Of a DNA stretch of 64,000 bases, positions 34,701-45,100 are shown piece after piece. The stretch is taken from positions 17,907-81,906 of the forward strand of contig NMRB01000824.1 of NCBI GenBank assembly GCA_002633025.1, read 5' to 3'. Position numbers and translations under genes: made by a program. The notes under the pieces are model-generated. The model did no database searches. It was not told where the DNA came from and saw only the letters and a list, made by a program, of their open reading frames with translations. Numbering within the stretch: position 1 is the stretch's first letter; each line of letters starts with the position of its first letter. Source of the DNA: Notospermus geniculatus. Its lineage: Eukaryota; Nemertea; Pilidiophora; Heteronemertea; Lineidae.

Positions 34701-37700
34701 CAGCAAAAGCGAACGAAAGCAACAGAATAAGCAGAAAAAAGCGAGTTTAGTGAGTTACGTTCCACTTACATTCTGCATTTTAGAATCAACACTTCTGGGT
34801 ATCGATATTTCCAAGAAATGTCATGGGACGAGGTAGTCGAATCAGTCGCAGGACGGCATGCACGGCCTGTTTCACGTGTGTATAGGAGCAACCTTTGAAA
34901 CGAGGTTGCAAAATTCCCTGCATCACATTCCGTGAATCGTTAGTACCTCGAAAGGCGTGCCACATGACGTGACGTCGTCATGTTTTGTTGCTATTTATAG
35001 ACTAAGTGCGGAGCTCAATTGGGTTGATGTAACTTGGGAATTTAAGGTCGGCTTAGCGAAGAACAAAATGTTTTAATTTTGTTTTTCTTAATTCTTTTCA
35101 CGTTCTACATATTGAAGATAACCATTTCGTACCAATTTATGGTGATAACGTTTCATTATTATTGTTTATATCATTTTTGGCACTGAGTCAAAGTTACTCA
35201 GTCCATTTGGACTCGGTCCATAGAATGGATACTACCCCAATAACCAATGCGGCTATGAAGTGAGATATGTTATTTAAGTAAATATCTCCTTATTGGAAAA
35301 AAAATCAAGGAACAAATTTGGTACGACGGGAAAGTGCATTCTTTCTGCTTTACAACCAAATAGATTATACAGGATTTCAGTCAGGGGTTTGAAAGAAATT
35401 GACTTGGAAATATAACAAGAGCTGTCAGAATAAAATATTGAAGTCGGTCACTTCACTGTTATAAGATTCGGCGGTTTCCATGTACAAACTACGGTACGCT
35501 GAAAACGAACAAGTACACAGCCCTGCCGGATGTTTTGGGCACATTGGGTATTTTGGGCACATTTTTTCTCAAGTTGGAATTTGGGCACCATGCTTTTTGA
35601 TACGACGTTAAACGTCGTATGGAGGGTGCAATCGAAAGGCCTGCTATTTTCTGCTGGGATGTGAAATTCTCGCCTTGATGGAAAAAAGGCACAAAATTTA
35701 TTCTTAATTTCTGTTATGCCAAGAACTGTTGTTTATTGTATCCATCATTTTGTTTTCTTGAAGATGGCCTAGTGGTTAAGGTGTGCTGCCCGTGACTGCT
35801 GACGATTTATCCCTTACATGTATGTGAGGGTCCATGGGTTCGGGTCTGGTAGGAAGTTATGTCTTTCACCTTAGAAACCTGTTATTATTTCATGCCATGG
35901 TTTTGTTTCAGGACCAATCCCACTTGGGTACCGATTCGAATGCCAGAATAACAGCGATCAAACTCATAAGATACCAGTTGAGGGGTTTGACTTGGCTGAG
36001 AGGAACTATCGCAGTATATGGATTCAGTTGGAAAACTTTGTTAATCCTGGTGGTGAAAGTTCATACTATCCACCACTCTTTTGTCCTGTAAGTAACCATA
36101 TTCTGTTTGGATTTGTCAACTCTGTTTTTACTGGTTCTCCTTCATTCATTGAGTAACATCCCCAATCGTCTCAACAAGATCTCACATCTGGAGATCATGG
36201 TGCAGGAGCTGTTCAAACACATTGGAAAGTCGCCGCCTTCAGAAGGTGCTATCAGCAACACCCTCACAACTTCAGCCTTCGACTATGATAATGGAGTCAT
36301 GTAAGTTACAGACCTACTGGCCTCTATTCACCCACGTGTATAAATGGGAACCAGTCAGAAATGCGCAGATTGTAGCACTGAATGAGCAGCCCATCAGAGT
36401 TCTTCTGAAAGGTTTCAGGATAGACTGTGGTTAAAGTGTAAATTCGTATGGCAACCTCTACCGTAGTTGATATCAGCTATGAAAAAAAAAACTTCTTTTC
36501 TATTTGACTCTCTCTCCCGTTTTTCTGACCTAGGTGTGGATGGCATGAAGAAATTGAGAACAACTTCTGTGCGTTGGGAACTGTCCGGATCTACTCCTTT
36601 GCACTGGCTGACGCTATGACTTCACAGTACGAGATTGAACTTACCAAGAACCATTTACCTGCTCGGTCATTGGAGCCGGTTTGTACGGTTATCCGGCCGA
36701 CGATAGAACCAGATTCAGGAAGCAGTTGGCAACGGAACAAAGGACGGCGGCGTGAAGAGGATAGAAACGGTCGCTTTCCCGCGAGAGATTTCCGTGAGAC
36801 CGACAAGGCCTGGCAGCAAGCACAACAGAAGAAATCGGAGCCGAAATCTGCACCGTGGAAGAAACCGGAACCCAAGGAGGAGGAGGAGGAGGAAGAACGG
36901 TTTGAAGATGTTGAACCACAGTTATCACAGTCATTGAGAAAACCGAAGAACCCAGGTAAGTCTGTGGAAAAATTTGTGAGCCAAAACTTGCAGGAAATTT
37001 TTGGAAGGCTTACTACTCTTATTCCAAAATACCTGTTGTATTTACTGTGAAATCACAGGAGTGATGACATTTGTTTTATCATTACAGGTATCGCAGCCCA
37101 GATCGGGCGAGGCATACGTAGATCAGAGCAAGAACGAGCGCCACCTGGAGCCCTCGGGGAACATGGCACCCTCGTGCCGCAGCCGGCTGAAGTAGATATC
37201 GGGCAAAAATGGGTCAGGCCGTATCAGCACCCCGTGGTGGCACCCGGGTCCATTGTCTACAGCAACGGACAACAGAAACCCCCATCGAGGTCCGAAGAGG
37301 ATGAGTGGCCTAGCCTTGGGGCGGCTCCTGCCCCTAAGGGCCCTAAAGCCCCTGCTCCTTACATGGGACAACCGGCCGCAATACCTAAATTTGCCGGCCG
37401 CGCTGGTCCACCACCACCACAGCAAGCACCTCAGCCTCCGCCAGCATGGTCAAATGGACAAGGTATGTGGGCCTACTGTGGAATTTGATGTAGAAGAGCC
37501 ACCATTCTGTCTTCAATCAGAGAAACCTGGAAAATTCGTCCTCCAGTTCTTCATATTTGATTTTAAATTTCAATTCTACAGGTCTTGCCAGCATGCAGGA
37601 TGTTGCCAACAGCCTGACCTCATCACAGCCAAAAATGCCTTGGAGCAATCAGTCCAATAACATGCTGTTTGCCGGTATCGGACGAGGACGTGGAGCGTGG

Positions 37701-38473
37701 AGTCTTCCACCGGGGATGGCTCAGCCAACTGTCCTTCCGAAGAAGAACTGTAAGTAATACTAGGTTCGCAAGAACAGAGTATTTCAACAAGCCTTGACAA
37801 AATCACTCACATCAATGCATGGTTGCCACAGGGCATTAAAAAGCATTAAAAGTCATTATCTCCATTCTGTGTTTTTTAAAGGCATAAAAAAGGCATTATT
37901 TTTACTGCAAAGCAAACAGAGGCATTAAAAAAGGTCTTAAATTAGGCATAGTAGGTGTGGGGGCTGGAGGAGGACCGATTTCGTGACTGGCTCAAGTCTG
38001 ATCCCAGCAGAAACAAATATTGTGCTTGGTGTAAAGTGTGCTCACAACAGGTAAAACTGGGCACGATGGGAATTTAAATTCTTTGGAATCACATAGGAAG
38101 AGCAATAAACATAAGAGAAATTTTGAAATTACATGTAAAACGAATGAAATTACATGTAAAACGAATGAAATTACATTTAAACGAATGAATATGAAGCCTG
38201 AAGATGTTGTGAATTGGCATTAAATTGTGCCTAGACGTGGCATTAAAATGGCATTAAAAGTCATTAAATGTGTTGTTGTGATTGCTGTGGCAACCATGCA
38301 ATGGGTTCTCTTGAAACAGACCGAATATCAGTGATGTCTGTGTTTATGATCTTGAGAACAGTGCCTCCCATAGTGTAGTGGTCACGTTTTCTAGGACACC
38401 TCTGTACAAAGATTCAGTTAGGAAGACACCATTTCTATCGATTTGCCTAAAAATTTCTGTTTTCTTTTCAGAA
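31709..38473 (+). CDS. MAEL: Maelstrom (HMG box + MAEL domain)
   Basis: In other animals Maelstrom works in the piRNA pathway in germ-line nuage and nucleus to silence transposons. Coding exons: 31709-31840, 32387-32588, 32723-32869, then one of 33326-33501 or 35912-36087, then about 36155-36300, 36534-36955, 37088-37462, 37582-37749, 38472-38473. Exons 1-2 give an HMG box starting MPKKKPQRNAFYFYMQ. The MAEL RNase H-like domain shows VGLVEF, YHTFIDPG, THKIP, PLFC and CGWHEE...FCALG, the expected Glu-His-His-Cys...His-Cys series. The C-terminus is Lys/Glu- then Pro/Gln-rich and ends near a GRGRGAW motif. Joining exon 8 to exon 9 creates the TAA stop. Exon 4 occurs twice and the 5' part of exon 5, including one expected Cys, is missing: the reading phase from exon 4 does not join it. 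Without that part the model gives about 589 residues, longer than vertebrate MAEL because of the C-terminal extension. Confidence 0.9.
32061..32217. mobile_element. Foldback element in MAEL intron 1
   Basis: AGGCCCCTTTCGAAAGTCTT and AAGACTTTCGAAAGGGGCCT arms run on through CGGGTAATAACAACATCCTC; nearly perfect, so recent. Confidence 0.85.
32888..33000 (+). mobile_element. tRNA-derived SINE fragment in MAEL intron 3
   Basis: CAGAGCGGTGCAGTGGAA resembles an A box; GGGTTCGATACCC resembles a B box about 45 bp downstream. Confidence 0.6.
33056..33570 (+). repeat. Direct duplication carrying MAEL exon 4, copy 1
   Basis: About 515 bp starting TATTTTCTGCTGGGATGTG and ending CATTGAGTAAC, repeated at 35643-36157 with very few differences. 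It includes exon 4 and a tRNA-like SINE head (33175-33270, GGCCTAGTGGTTAAGG). Confidence 0.9.
33770..33930. repeat. Dispersed repeat (AGCTCACCTGGGGTGAGCT)
   Basis: Begins with the palindrome AGCTCACCTGGGGTGAGCT, then GTCCGTCGTCCGTCGTG and ATGAAACTTGGTACATATA. From memory, similar sequences are widespread in aquatic invertebrates. Its right part abuts the truncated MITE copy. Confidence 0.6.
33925..34195. mobile_element. Truncated, inverted copy of the 29584 MITE
   Basis: Ends GCTAGCTACGGGCCTG at the right and shares TGAGGTCAATTTCCTGCA, ATCCCATTTGATTTTGCTG and the GGGGGGCATTTGCCCCCC palindrome. The left terminus is lost. Confidence 0.8.
34545..35236. mobile_element. Mutator-like non-autonomous element, 9-bp target duplication
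   Basis: Inverted termini of about 60 bp begin GGTAGTATCCATTCTATGG and end CCATAGAATGGATACTACC. CCAATAACC is duplicated at 34536-34544 and 35237-35245. The 570-bp interior has no transposase frame. It lies between the two MAEL exon-4 copies. Confidence 0.85.
35643..36157 (+). repeat. Direct duplication carrying MAEL exon 4, copy 2
   Basis: Matches 33056-33570. The exon differs at four sites, all third codon positions (Pro, Gln, Asn, Ser silent). The match ends at GAGTAAC, after which this copy runs straight into exon 5 coding sequence. Confidence 0.9.
36311..36490 (+). mobile_element. 3' part of a tRNA-derived SINE
   Basis: AATGAGCAGCCCATCAGAGT and GAAAGGTTTCAGGATAG match the tail of the SINE at 42553-42840; the tRNA head is absent. 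Confidence 0.7.
37965..38150 (+). pseudogene. Broken BED-type zinc finger of a transposase
   Basis: One frame reads EDRFRDWLKSDPSRNKYC, then AWCKVC, and hits a stop. A shifted frame continues with LESHRKSNKHKRNFE, supplying the His pair. The C-x2-C...H-x(4-6)-H arrangement after a Trp-Leu start is typical of BED fingers in hAT transposases. It is disabled by a frameshift. Confidence 0.65.
38111..38190. repeat. Short tandem repeat, about 20-bp unit x3
   Basis: GAAATTACATGTAAAACGAAT repeated with small changes (one base trimmed from the unit), within the hAT-like remnant. Confidence 0.75.
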
Positions 38474-39218
38474 TGCCTCAGTCTTGGGAGCAGAAAGCGT
38501 GCAGTCTTAGTGCCATGAGCCCTAAGTGAATGGTGACCGATTATATGTAGACAGTTGGTGGTGAATAAGGCTTATGTGATAACAATAATGATAATAATAA
38601 TTTTTACCATCCACATGACAAGAGAACTAAATGATCTCCAAGTGGTTGTCAATCGGAATGTATCTACATGTGTACTTCAGCCACAAACTTGACATGGTGT
38701 AGTGGTTTTATGTGTATGACACAGTGGCATTTTTAGGCCAATTTTGGGAGAAATTTGACGACGGAAGTTGCAGATGAAGAGCAGTGAATATCTCGTTTAC
38801 TGGGCTGAATTGTCGTCTCAGGCCTAATACTTGTGAATATTGTTCAGATTGTACACATTTATAGCGTTGATGGACCCCAAAACAGACTAAAACTCTCAAT
38901 GGTGGGAGGCAGGGATGCTGAAAATGCCATATTTTATTCTTCAGTACCGTAACTCCACCAATCACTATCACGGGCAAATTTGACTACCAGTACATGTATT
39001 TAAGTTGATGCAATGACTTCTGTGTTTGAAAGTTAACCATCTGAAGTGTGCTGTTCACTTTAATATAAGTTTCTTTAAAGAAAAGGTATCCGTAGCAAAG
39101 TGATTTCAATCATTGCCGAAAACGACAAATTTAAGATGGAAATTCTATCATAAGGTTTAGTGTAGATTGCATCTGCTGTACATTCAAGTGCTTTTATCAG
39201 TGTGTTCTTTTGTGTATT
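38474..39218. other. Probable MAEL 3' UTR and intergenic sequence
   Basis: No further coding exon recognised before the gap; AT-rich with an ATAATAATGATAATAATAA run near 38581. Confidence 0.45.
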
Positions 39219-39525
39219 NNNNNNNNNNNNNNNNNNNNNNNNNNNNNNNNNNNNNNNNNNNNNNNNNNNNNNNNNNNNNNNNNNNNNNNNNNNNNNNNNN
39301 NNNNNNNNNNNNNNNNNNNNNNNNNNNNNNNNNNNNNNNNNNNNNNNNNNNNNNNNNNNNNNNNNNNNNNNNNNNNNNNNNNNNNNNNNNNNNNNNNNNN
39401 NNNNNNNNNNNNNNNNNNNNNNNNNNNNNNNNNNNNNNNNNNNNNNNNNNNNNNNNNNNNNNNNNNNNNNNNNNNNNNNNNNNNNNNNNNNNNNNNNNNN
39501 NNNNNNNNNNNNNNNNNNNNNNNNN
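39219..39525. other. Assembly gap (N)
   Basis: 307 unknown bases; frames across it are artefacts. Confidence 1.
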
Positions 39526-40290
39526 CTTCTTATTTTATCTAAGTAATTACTGCGAGTCCATACTGATCACACAAGACTGCAGCCTCGCTGGCCCACGTTG
39601 ACGGCGAGGTTTGCAGTTACTCCTCAAGTTGGGGTGACAATTAATTTTGGATGCAGAAATTTACTCATGTTCAGAATACAATCAGGCCGATGGTCATGAA
39701 CGACAACTTCCATTGTTTGTGTGTTTCATTCCTGTGACGTGAATTTGATGACCATGCAGTCAACGGACGAATTCACACAACTTCCTTGTAAAACATATTT
39801 AAAACCCTTTCACTGCTGCACATAAGTACGTCTGGTTTGTTGGGCTATTTTGCAAATGATGGCACCGGTAATGGTAGTTCATGTTCAAAGTGCAAGTAAG
39901 AGCACAGAACAACCAAGTGGTATTCCCATACCCATATTCCTGGGTGTGGCAATTAAGCCACTTTTATTTTAACCTTATACTACCAGATCCTAGCAGTGAA
40001 AGGGCTCATAATTTGGATGTTTTCTGACTGTTTTCTTGGATAAAATTGTGCCACAATTACTTTTGGAAAAATCAGCTCTTGGTTGTGATGTACTACCCCT
40101 GATCTGTGCAGAGAAGCACCAAGTAATCTTTAGTTCGGGATTTGCAGTTCGTATGTTAAGGATATTGGTGATACGCCAAGCCCAGTAGTACTGCAGTCCT
40201 TTGTGGCTATATTATGATTTAGATGAGTATTGAGGAAGTTGAAAGATATCAAGCAGCAAAACGACCAAGCACAAAATTCTGCATTCCCAT
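39526..40290. other. Non-coding stretch
   Basis: No gene recognised between the convergent MAEL and BUD13 genes. Confidence 0.45.
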
Positions 40291-40565
40291 AGACAAATCC
40301 CAAATTGACGAAAACGAGAAAGATCTGCGTACTTCCGCCGAAATGGCAAACAGAACCTCGGTCTGAAACCATCTGACACTGAATGACGTGACGCAGAGAA
40401 CCCCACGACCATGTGACGACAGTGAGTTCAATGACGTTGCGTCAGACTCGCCCATTGCTGAATCATGGATTGCATCACGTCAGCTGGTTTCAGGTTGAGG
40501 TTCTGTTTGCCATTTCGGCGTAAGTGCGCAGATCTGGGAATTTGGGATTTGTCTATTGTAGATAA
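40291..40565. mobile_element. Inverted repeat with about 85-bp arms
   Basis: Left ATAGACAAATCCCAAATTG pairs with right AATTTGGGATTTGTCTAT. Inner GCCGAAATGGCAAACAGAAC pairs with GTTCTGTTTGCCATTTCGGC. Confidence 0.75.
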
Positions 40566-40733
40566 GAAATTGCTGATGGACATGGCTGACCACACACTTG
40601 CTCTTCTGCAGAGCCAAAATTACTGTCCTATTGACCACACAATCTATATATTCAAGGTGACATTGGTGTGTATCATAATGTTCTGCTTCTCTGCTTTATC
40701 GATTAGAACTGTTCTGGTGCTGTTGAGGTTGAG

Positions 40734-41004
40734 TTAAAGCCCCACAGTATTGAATTTTACGATATTTTGAAAACGTTAGGAGAGTGCACATACAGGTCCC
40801 ATAGCCTCGTGAAGGTCCCCAAAATGCTTGCCTGATACGCACTTCACAGAATCAAGGCCTAGTTTTCAGCACGCATTGGAAAAAACTGCAGGGAGAGCTC
40901 TAATGTATTCTGACAGAGCGTAGTACATTTTACACTACGCTGACGTCGTCCGAGAATCGCGGCGGTGATTTGCGTTTTTCACATTCAATACAGTGGGGCT
41001 TTAA
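40734..41004. mobile_element. TTAA-flanked MITE (AGCCCCACAGTATTGAAT)
   Basis: TTAA at both edges and perfect inverted ends AGCCCCACAGTATTGAAT / ATTCAATACAGTGGGGCT. TTAA targets are used by piggyBac and Kolobok elements. Confidence 0.8.
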
Positions 41005-41640
41005 GATCTCAGGGATCTTTCATGTATGGCAAGCCAAAATGTGACCCATCACCACAAAACCAGTGCCAAGTCGCACTGCAGTTGCAGGTTGTGAAACCAA
41101 CGTTTTGTCAATTTCAGTAGGCCTAGGTTTATTGTCTATCTTTTGTGATTATATTTCTTCCTTTATCGTCTGGGGATATTTTGGTTCATTCTCATACATA
41201 TCCTGTCCGACTTAGATAGGTTATGTTGTGGTGGGTCACATATGAAACACACCAAATACTTTGATAGTTTTACTCACTCCATACTCTAGGTTCATCTGAT
41301 AATTTCAGGGCAGCAGGGAAGTTTTGGCAGCGAGAAGAGGGTTAAAAGCTGTTGCTTTTTAGAGTTGATCATGATATCAATATTGTACTTGAATAAATGG
41401 CATTGACAGATTGTAAACATAGAATTCTCTTAGTTTGTGTTCATTAAAAAGGAAACTGACTTATACCACATTCACGCCCCAACTCCTGCCTTCATGCACC
41501 CTGTAAACCAAAGGTACGACTGGTGCCTTGAGAAGTTAACACCTACCTGGTACCTTTATTTCAGAACAGAGAAAATCCGCCCACAAACTGGAATCCGAAT
41601 TGATGCAAATTTCTCACTTGCTGACAAAATGAGTCCACAG
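41005..41640. other. Non-coding stretch
   Basis: An AATAAA at about 41392 could be a late polyadenylation signal for MAEL. No exon recognised. Confidence 0.4.
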
Positions 41641-41940
41641 TGAGGAGCTGTGATGGTGTAGTGACTGCTGTCTTTGGCTAGCAGTCAGGAGATCCAGGTT
41701 CGATCACCATGGTCAGCACGAGACTGGCAAAGTATGTCCTTCAATTGCTTTCCCAACTCGGGTGTGGTTGGGGTATCTAGTTCGCCAAATTGGTTGACGA
41801 GAATGTCTAGTCTTATGCATTTTTGGCAGCCAGACTGTAATACTTCCCAGGAAGTGGACCTTGATCTTGATTGCACAGGCCTATAGCAGGGGTAAAAATG
41901 TAAAACATTTTAAGTGTAAAGTGCTATATGAAAGCCTCGC
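41641..41940 (+). mobile_element. tRNA-derived SINE
   Basis: TGATGGTGTAGTGACTGCTG (A-box-like) and AGGTTCGATCACC (B-box-like) form the head. The tail AAGTGTAAAGTGCTATATG is of the AAAGCGCTATA kind seen in many SINEs. Confidence 0.75.
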
Positions 41941-42164
41941 GTCACTGCAGTGTACTCAAATCAATTGAAAAGCCCAAGAAGGTGTCTACAAATATGTATT
42001 TATTAAAAACTCCATTACAGGCAAAATACAGGCTGACTGAATATTGTGACCCCAGTTTGTTTGACTTCTCACACCCCTGGCAATTTACCTGACTTGAACC
42101 CAGGCCTGCATCGTGTTTGAACATGTTGAAGTAACTTGCTCAAGGTCACAAACATTCTTTCTCA

Positions 42165-45100
42165 TCACATGTCTTCTGTGCTCCACTTATACGCCTCTGT
42201 TTCCCTGGCCTTCTTTGCCGAGATCTGTGCAAATATCTTTTTCTCGAAACCGTTGCTGCGATCGACGCCATCCCATCTGTACCCTGGTCGGATTCCAAAT
42301 CTGTTTGGTGGAGGCGGGGGTCCTTTATAAACAGGGTATCCTGAGCAAGGAAAGAAAAATATGGTCAGATGGTTAAGCAAAGTCTAGAAAAGAGAACAAG
42401 CAAAAGTAGGCGCAAGTCGCAACCGAGGAAAGGGTTAAGGGCCTTATAACACAAGAGCTGAAATGTATGTCTCTGTGGGTTGCCAACAGTAGTGAACAGC
42501 AGCAATAATTACTGAGTTAACTGATGATCAGTGATGATCACCTGCGACTATTGGAGCCACGGTGGTGTAGTGGTTCGGGCCTCCGACTAGTGGTCAGAGG
42601 GTCCCGGGTTCGAATCCCACTGGTCGTGAGACTGGGCAAGTCTCTTTGCCTCACAGGCCTCTCTCCACCCAGGTGGTTTATAAATGGGTAACGGTCGGAA
42701 ATGCTTGGATTGTAGCGCTGAATGAGCAGCTCATCCGAGTTTTACTGAAAGGTTTCAGGATAGGCTGGGGTTAAAGTGTGAAGTCGGATGACACCTCTAA
42801 TGTTGCTGATATCAGACTATAATCCCAAACTTTAACTTTTTAACTTTGACTTGCATCTATCGTACTTTTGCTTGATCGGGTCAAAAATTGTCAGGACAAC
42901 CCTGAAACATTTGTACAGATCTTACCTTTCTTTTTAGTCTGCGGTTCCTTTGATTTTTTCTTTCTCATAAATGCAGCCATGGGGTCTCCGTCTCTTTCTT
43001 GTTCCTTCAGTAAACTGTCCAAGTCTTCGTCATCCTGATGGCGGGCGAAGGGTTTTGATACTTCATGCATGTGATCGACAACATTCTGGACTTGCACTTC
43101 TTGCTGTTTCAAGCTGTGAGAAAAAGAATTCGTGTTAATGTTCTGTGCGAAAAATTCACTGGAAAAATGTCCACCTTGAAGACATAATCCTGATCCTTTG
43201 ATCTAAACGTTCTAAACGACAGATGTGATGACTTCCTAATCCTAGGAGTCCAACAAGTTTGAACGCATACTCACCCTCGACCCCATTCTTCGTATTTTTT
43301 CTCCCGCTCCACCATTTTACGTGCTTTTTCTTCATCCTCCTCGTTTTTCATCCGACGTTTACCTCGCACAACAGTGGCGGCATTTTTACCCAGTGTTTTG
43401 TCATCGATCTGAGAGACACACAAAACGATATTTTACTGCTTTGTACATTACAATAAATGAGTAACTACCGGTAATACAGTAAGTACAGAGATGGATTAAG
43501 CCAAACTTGAGAAAAATTCAAATTCCTCACCTTCCTAAATGCTTCGTCCTCCTTCCTTTTCACTTCTTCCATCTCTCGTTTCATATCCTTGGCTGACGAC
43601 AAACCAGCTTTCTTCCCTGATAGTGTTTCTTTCATCTTACTATCCCCTTTTTCATTATCAACCCAACGCGAAGGTTTCCTGACATTTTCGACTTTCTTTT
43701 TCCGAGGTGGGGATTGATCAGAATCGGAGTTCCGTCTTTTATGCCTCGGAGGCGAATTGTCAGCACCAGAATTCTTTTGTTTCTTTCTGATTGGTGACTG
43801 GTCAGAATCTGACCTAGTTCTTTTCCGAGGTGGTGATTGGTCAGAATCTGAATCATGTCTTTTGGTCCTTGGAGGTGATTGGTCAGAATCTGACATGTGT
43901 CTTTTAGTCCTTGGAGGTGATTGGTCAGAATCTGACACATGTCTTTTAGTCCTTGGAGGTGATTGGTCAGAATCTGAATCATGTCTTTTAGTTCTAGGAG
44001 GCGATTGGTCAGAATCAGAGTCATGTCTTTGAGTCCTTATCACTGATTGGTCAGAGTCTGAATCATGGCGTTTTCTCCTTACAGGTGAGTCAATCATTCC
44101 ACCAATATTACCAGCAGAATCTGAGTCCGAGTCGTGTCTTCTTCGGCGAGGTGAGGAGGTAGACTGCTCCGTCTCTGTGAAGCATAAAAACAAGTAGACA
44201 TCACAATGAAAGTTTTGTCTAACGGTTGTTGATTAGGGGCCTATGGCATTCCACCAAATAGACCACACAACAACCTTACCAGGGTGCCACTAACTCTTTT
44301 AAAACATCATATTATTATACCATCATGTTATCTTGCAGCCCATGTACAATGTTTTGTGAAAAAAATCCAAATAAAAAAATCAAAAAAAAATTTTTTTCAA
44401 ACAATTTTTTGAAAAAAAATTTTTTTGAAATTTTTTTTTTGAAATTTTCTTGATCCATCCCCAATTTTTTTTTTCTGGCGGAAACCCTGAATATCAAACC
44501 ATAACTTCATATTTTCCTTACCTTTTGTGATCAGCTTCCATCGTTCACTTTTCCTAAATGACTCAAGTTGTTTGACATGTTCTGGTCTCTCATCCACAAT
44601 GTCTGCTACTGTTGGTTGCTCATCAAGCTCATCCAGGGTTGTTGGACCTTGATCGGGATCTGGGGCGATAGCTTTGAGGTCAACATCATCATCAAATATT
44701 TTGATCCTAGGAAAGAATAGGATAGACATGAAATATTGACATTATCAGTGTGAATAATCAGGACTGAAATTTTTGGTATGGCTGGCTTATTGGCATAAAG
44801 AAAAGGACTCGGCGAAGTCGAATAGGCCTAGCTATATAATCATAATTATATGAGCCAGAACCAGGGCTGATCATTCCCAAAAACCCATGCATGATTCCCA
44901 ATCAAGAAGTCCCATCACAAGTTTGTTTCAGCTCTGCCCTCTCTATCCAGTGGGCCGAGACCCATAGCCTATAGGCAGGGTTTCCGCCAGAAAAAAAAAT
45001 GAGGGTACGGACCAAAAAAAAAATTTTTTTTGAAAAAAAAATTTTTTTTTGAAAAATTTTTATTTTTATTTTTATTTGTTTATTTTGGTTTTAAACGATG

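Larger units (their letters stand above)
37818..38298. mobile_element. hAT-like element remnant in MAEL intron 8
   Basis: Inverted ends CATGGTTGCCACAG and CTGTGGCAACCATG, CAATG duplicated at 37813-37817 and 38299-38303, and subterminal GGCATTAAAA repeats. It contains a broken zinc-finger frame. Confidence 0.75.

Noticed and set aside
42592-42630. tRNA gene
   Set aside because: A and B boxes belong to a SINE; the acceptor stem and 3' end of a tRNA are absent.
43757-44032. 91-codon plus-strand frame opposite BUD13
   Set aside because: Antisense reading of the BUD13 repeat array.
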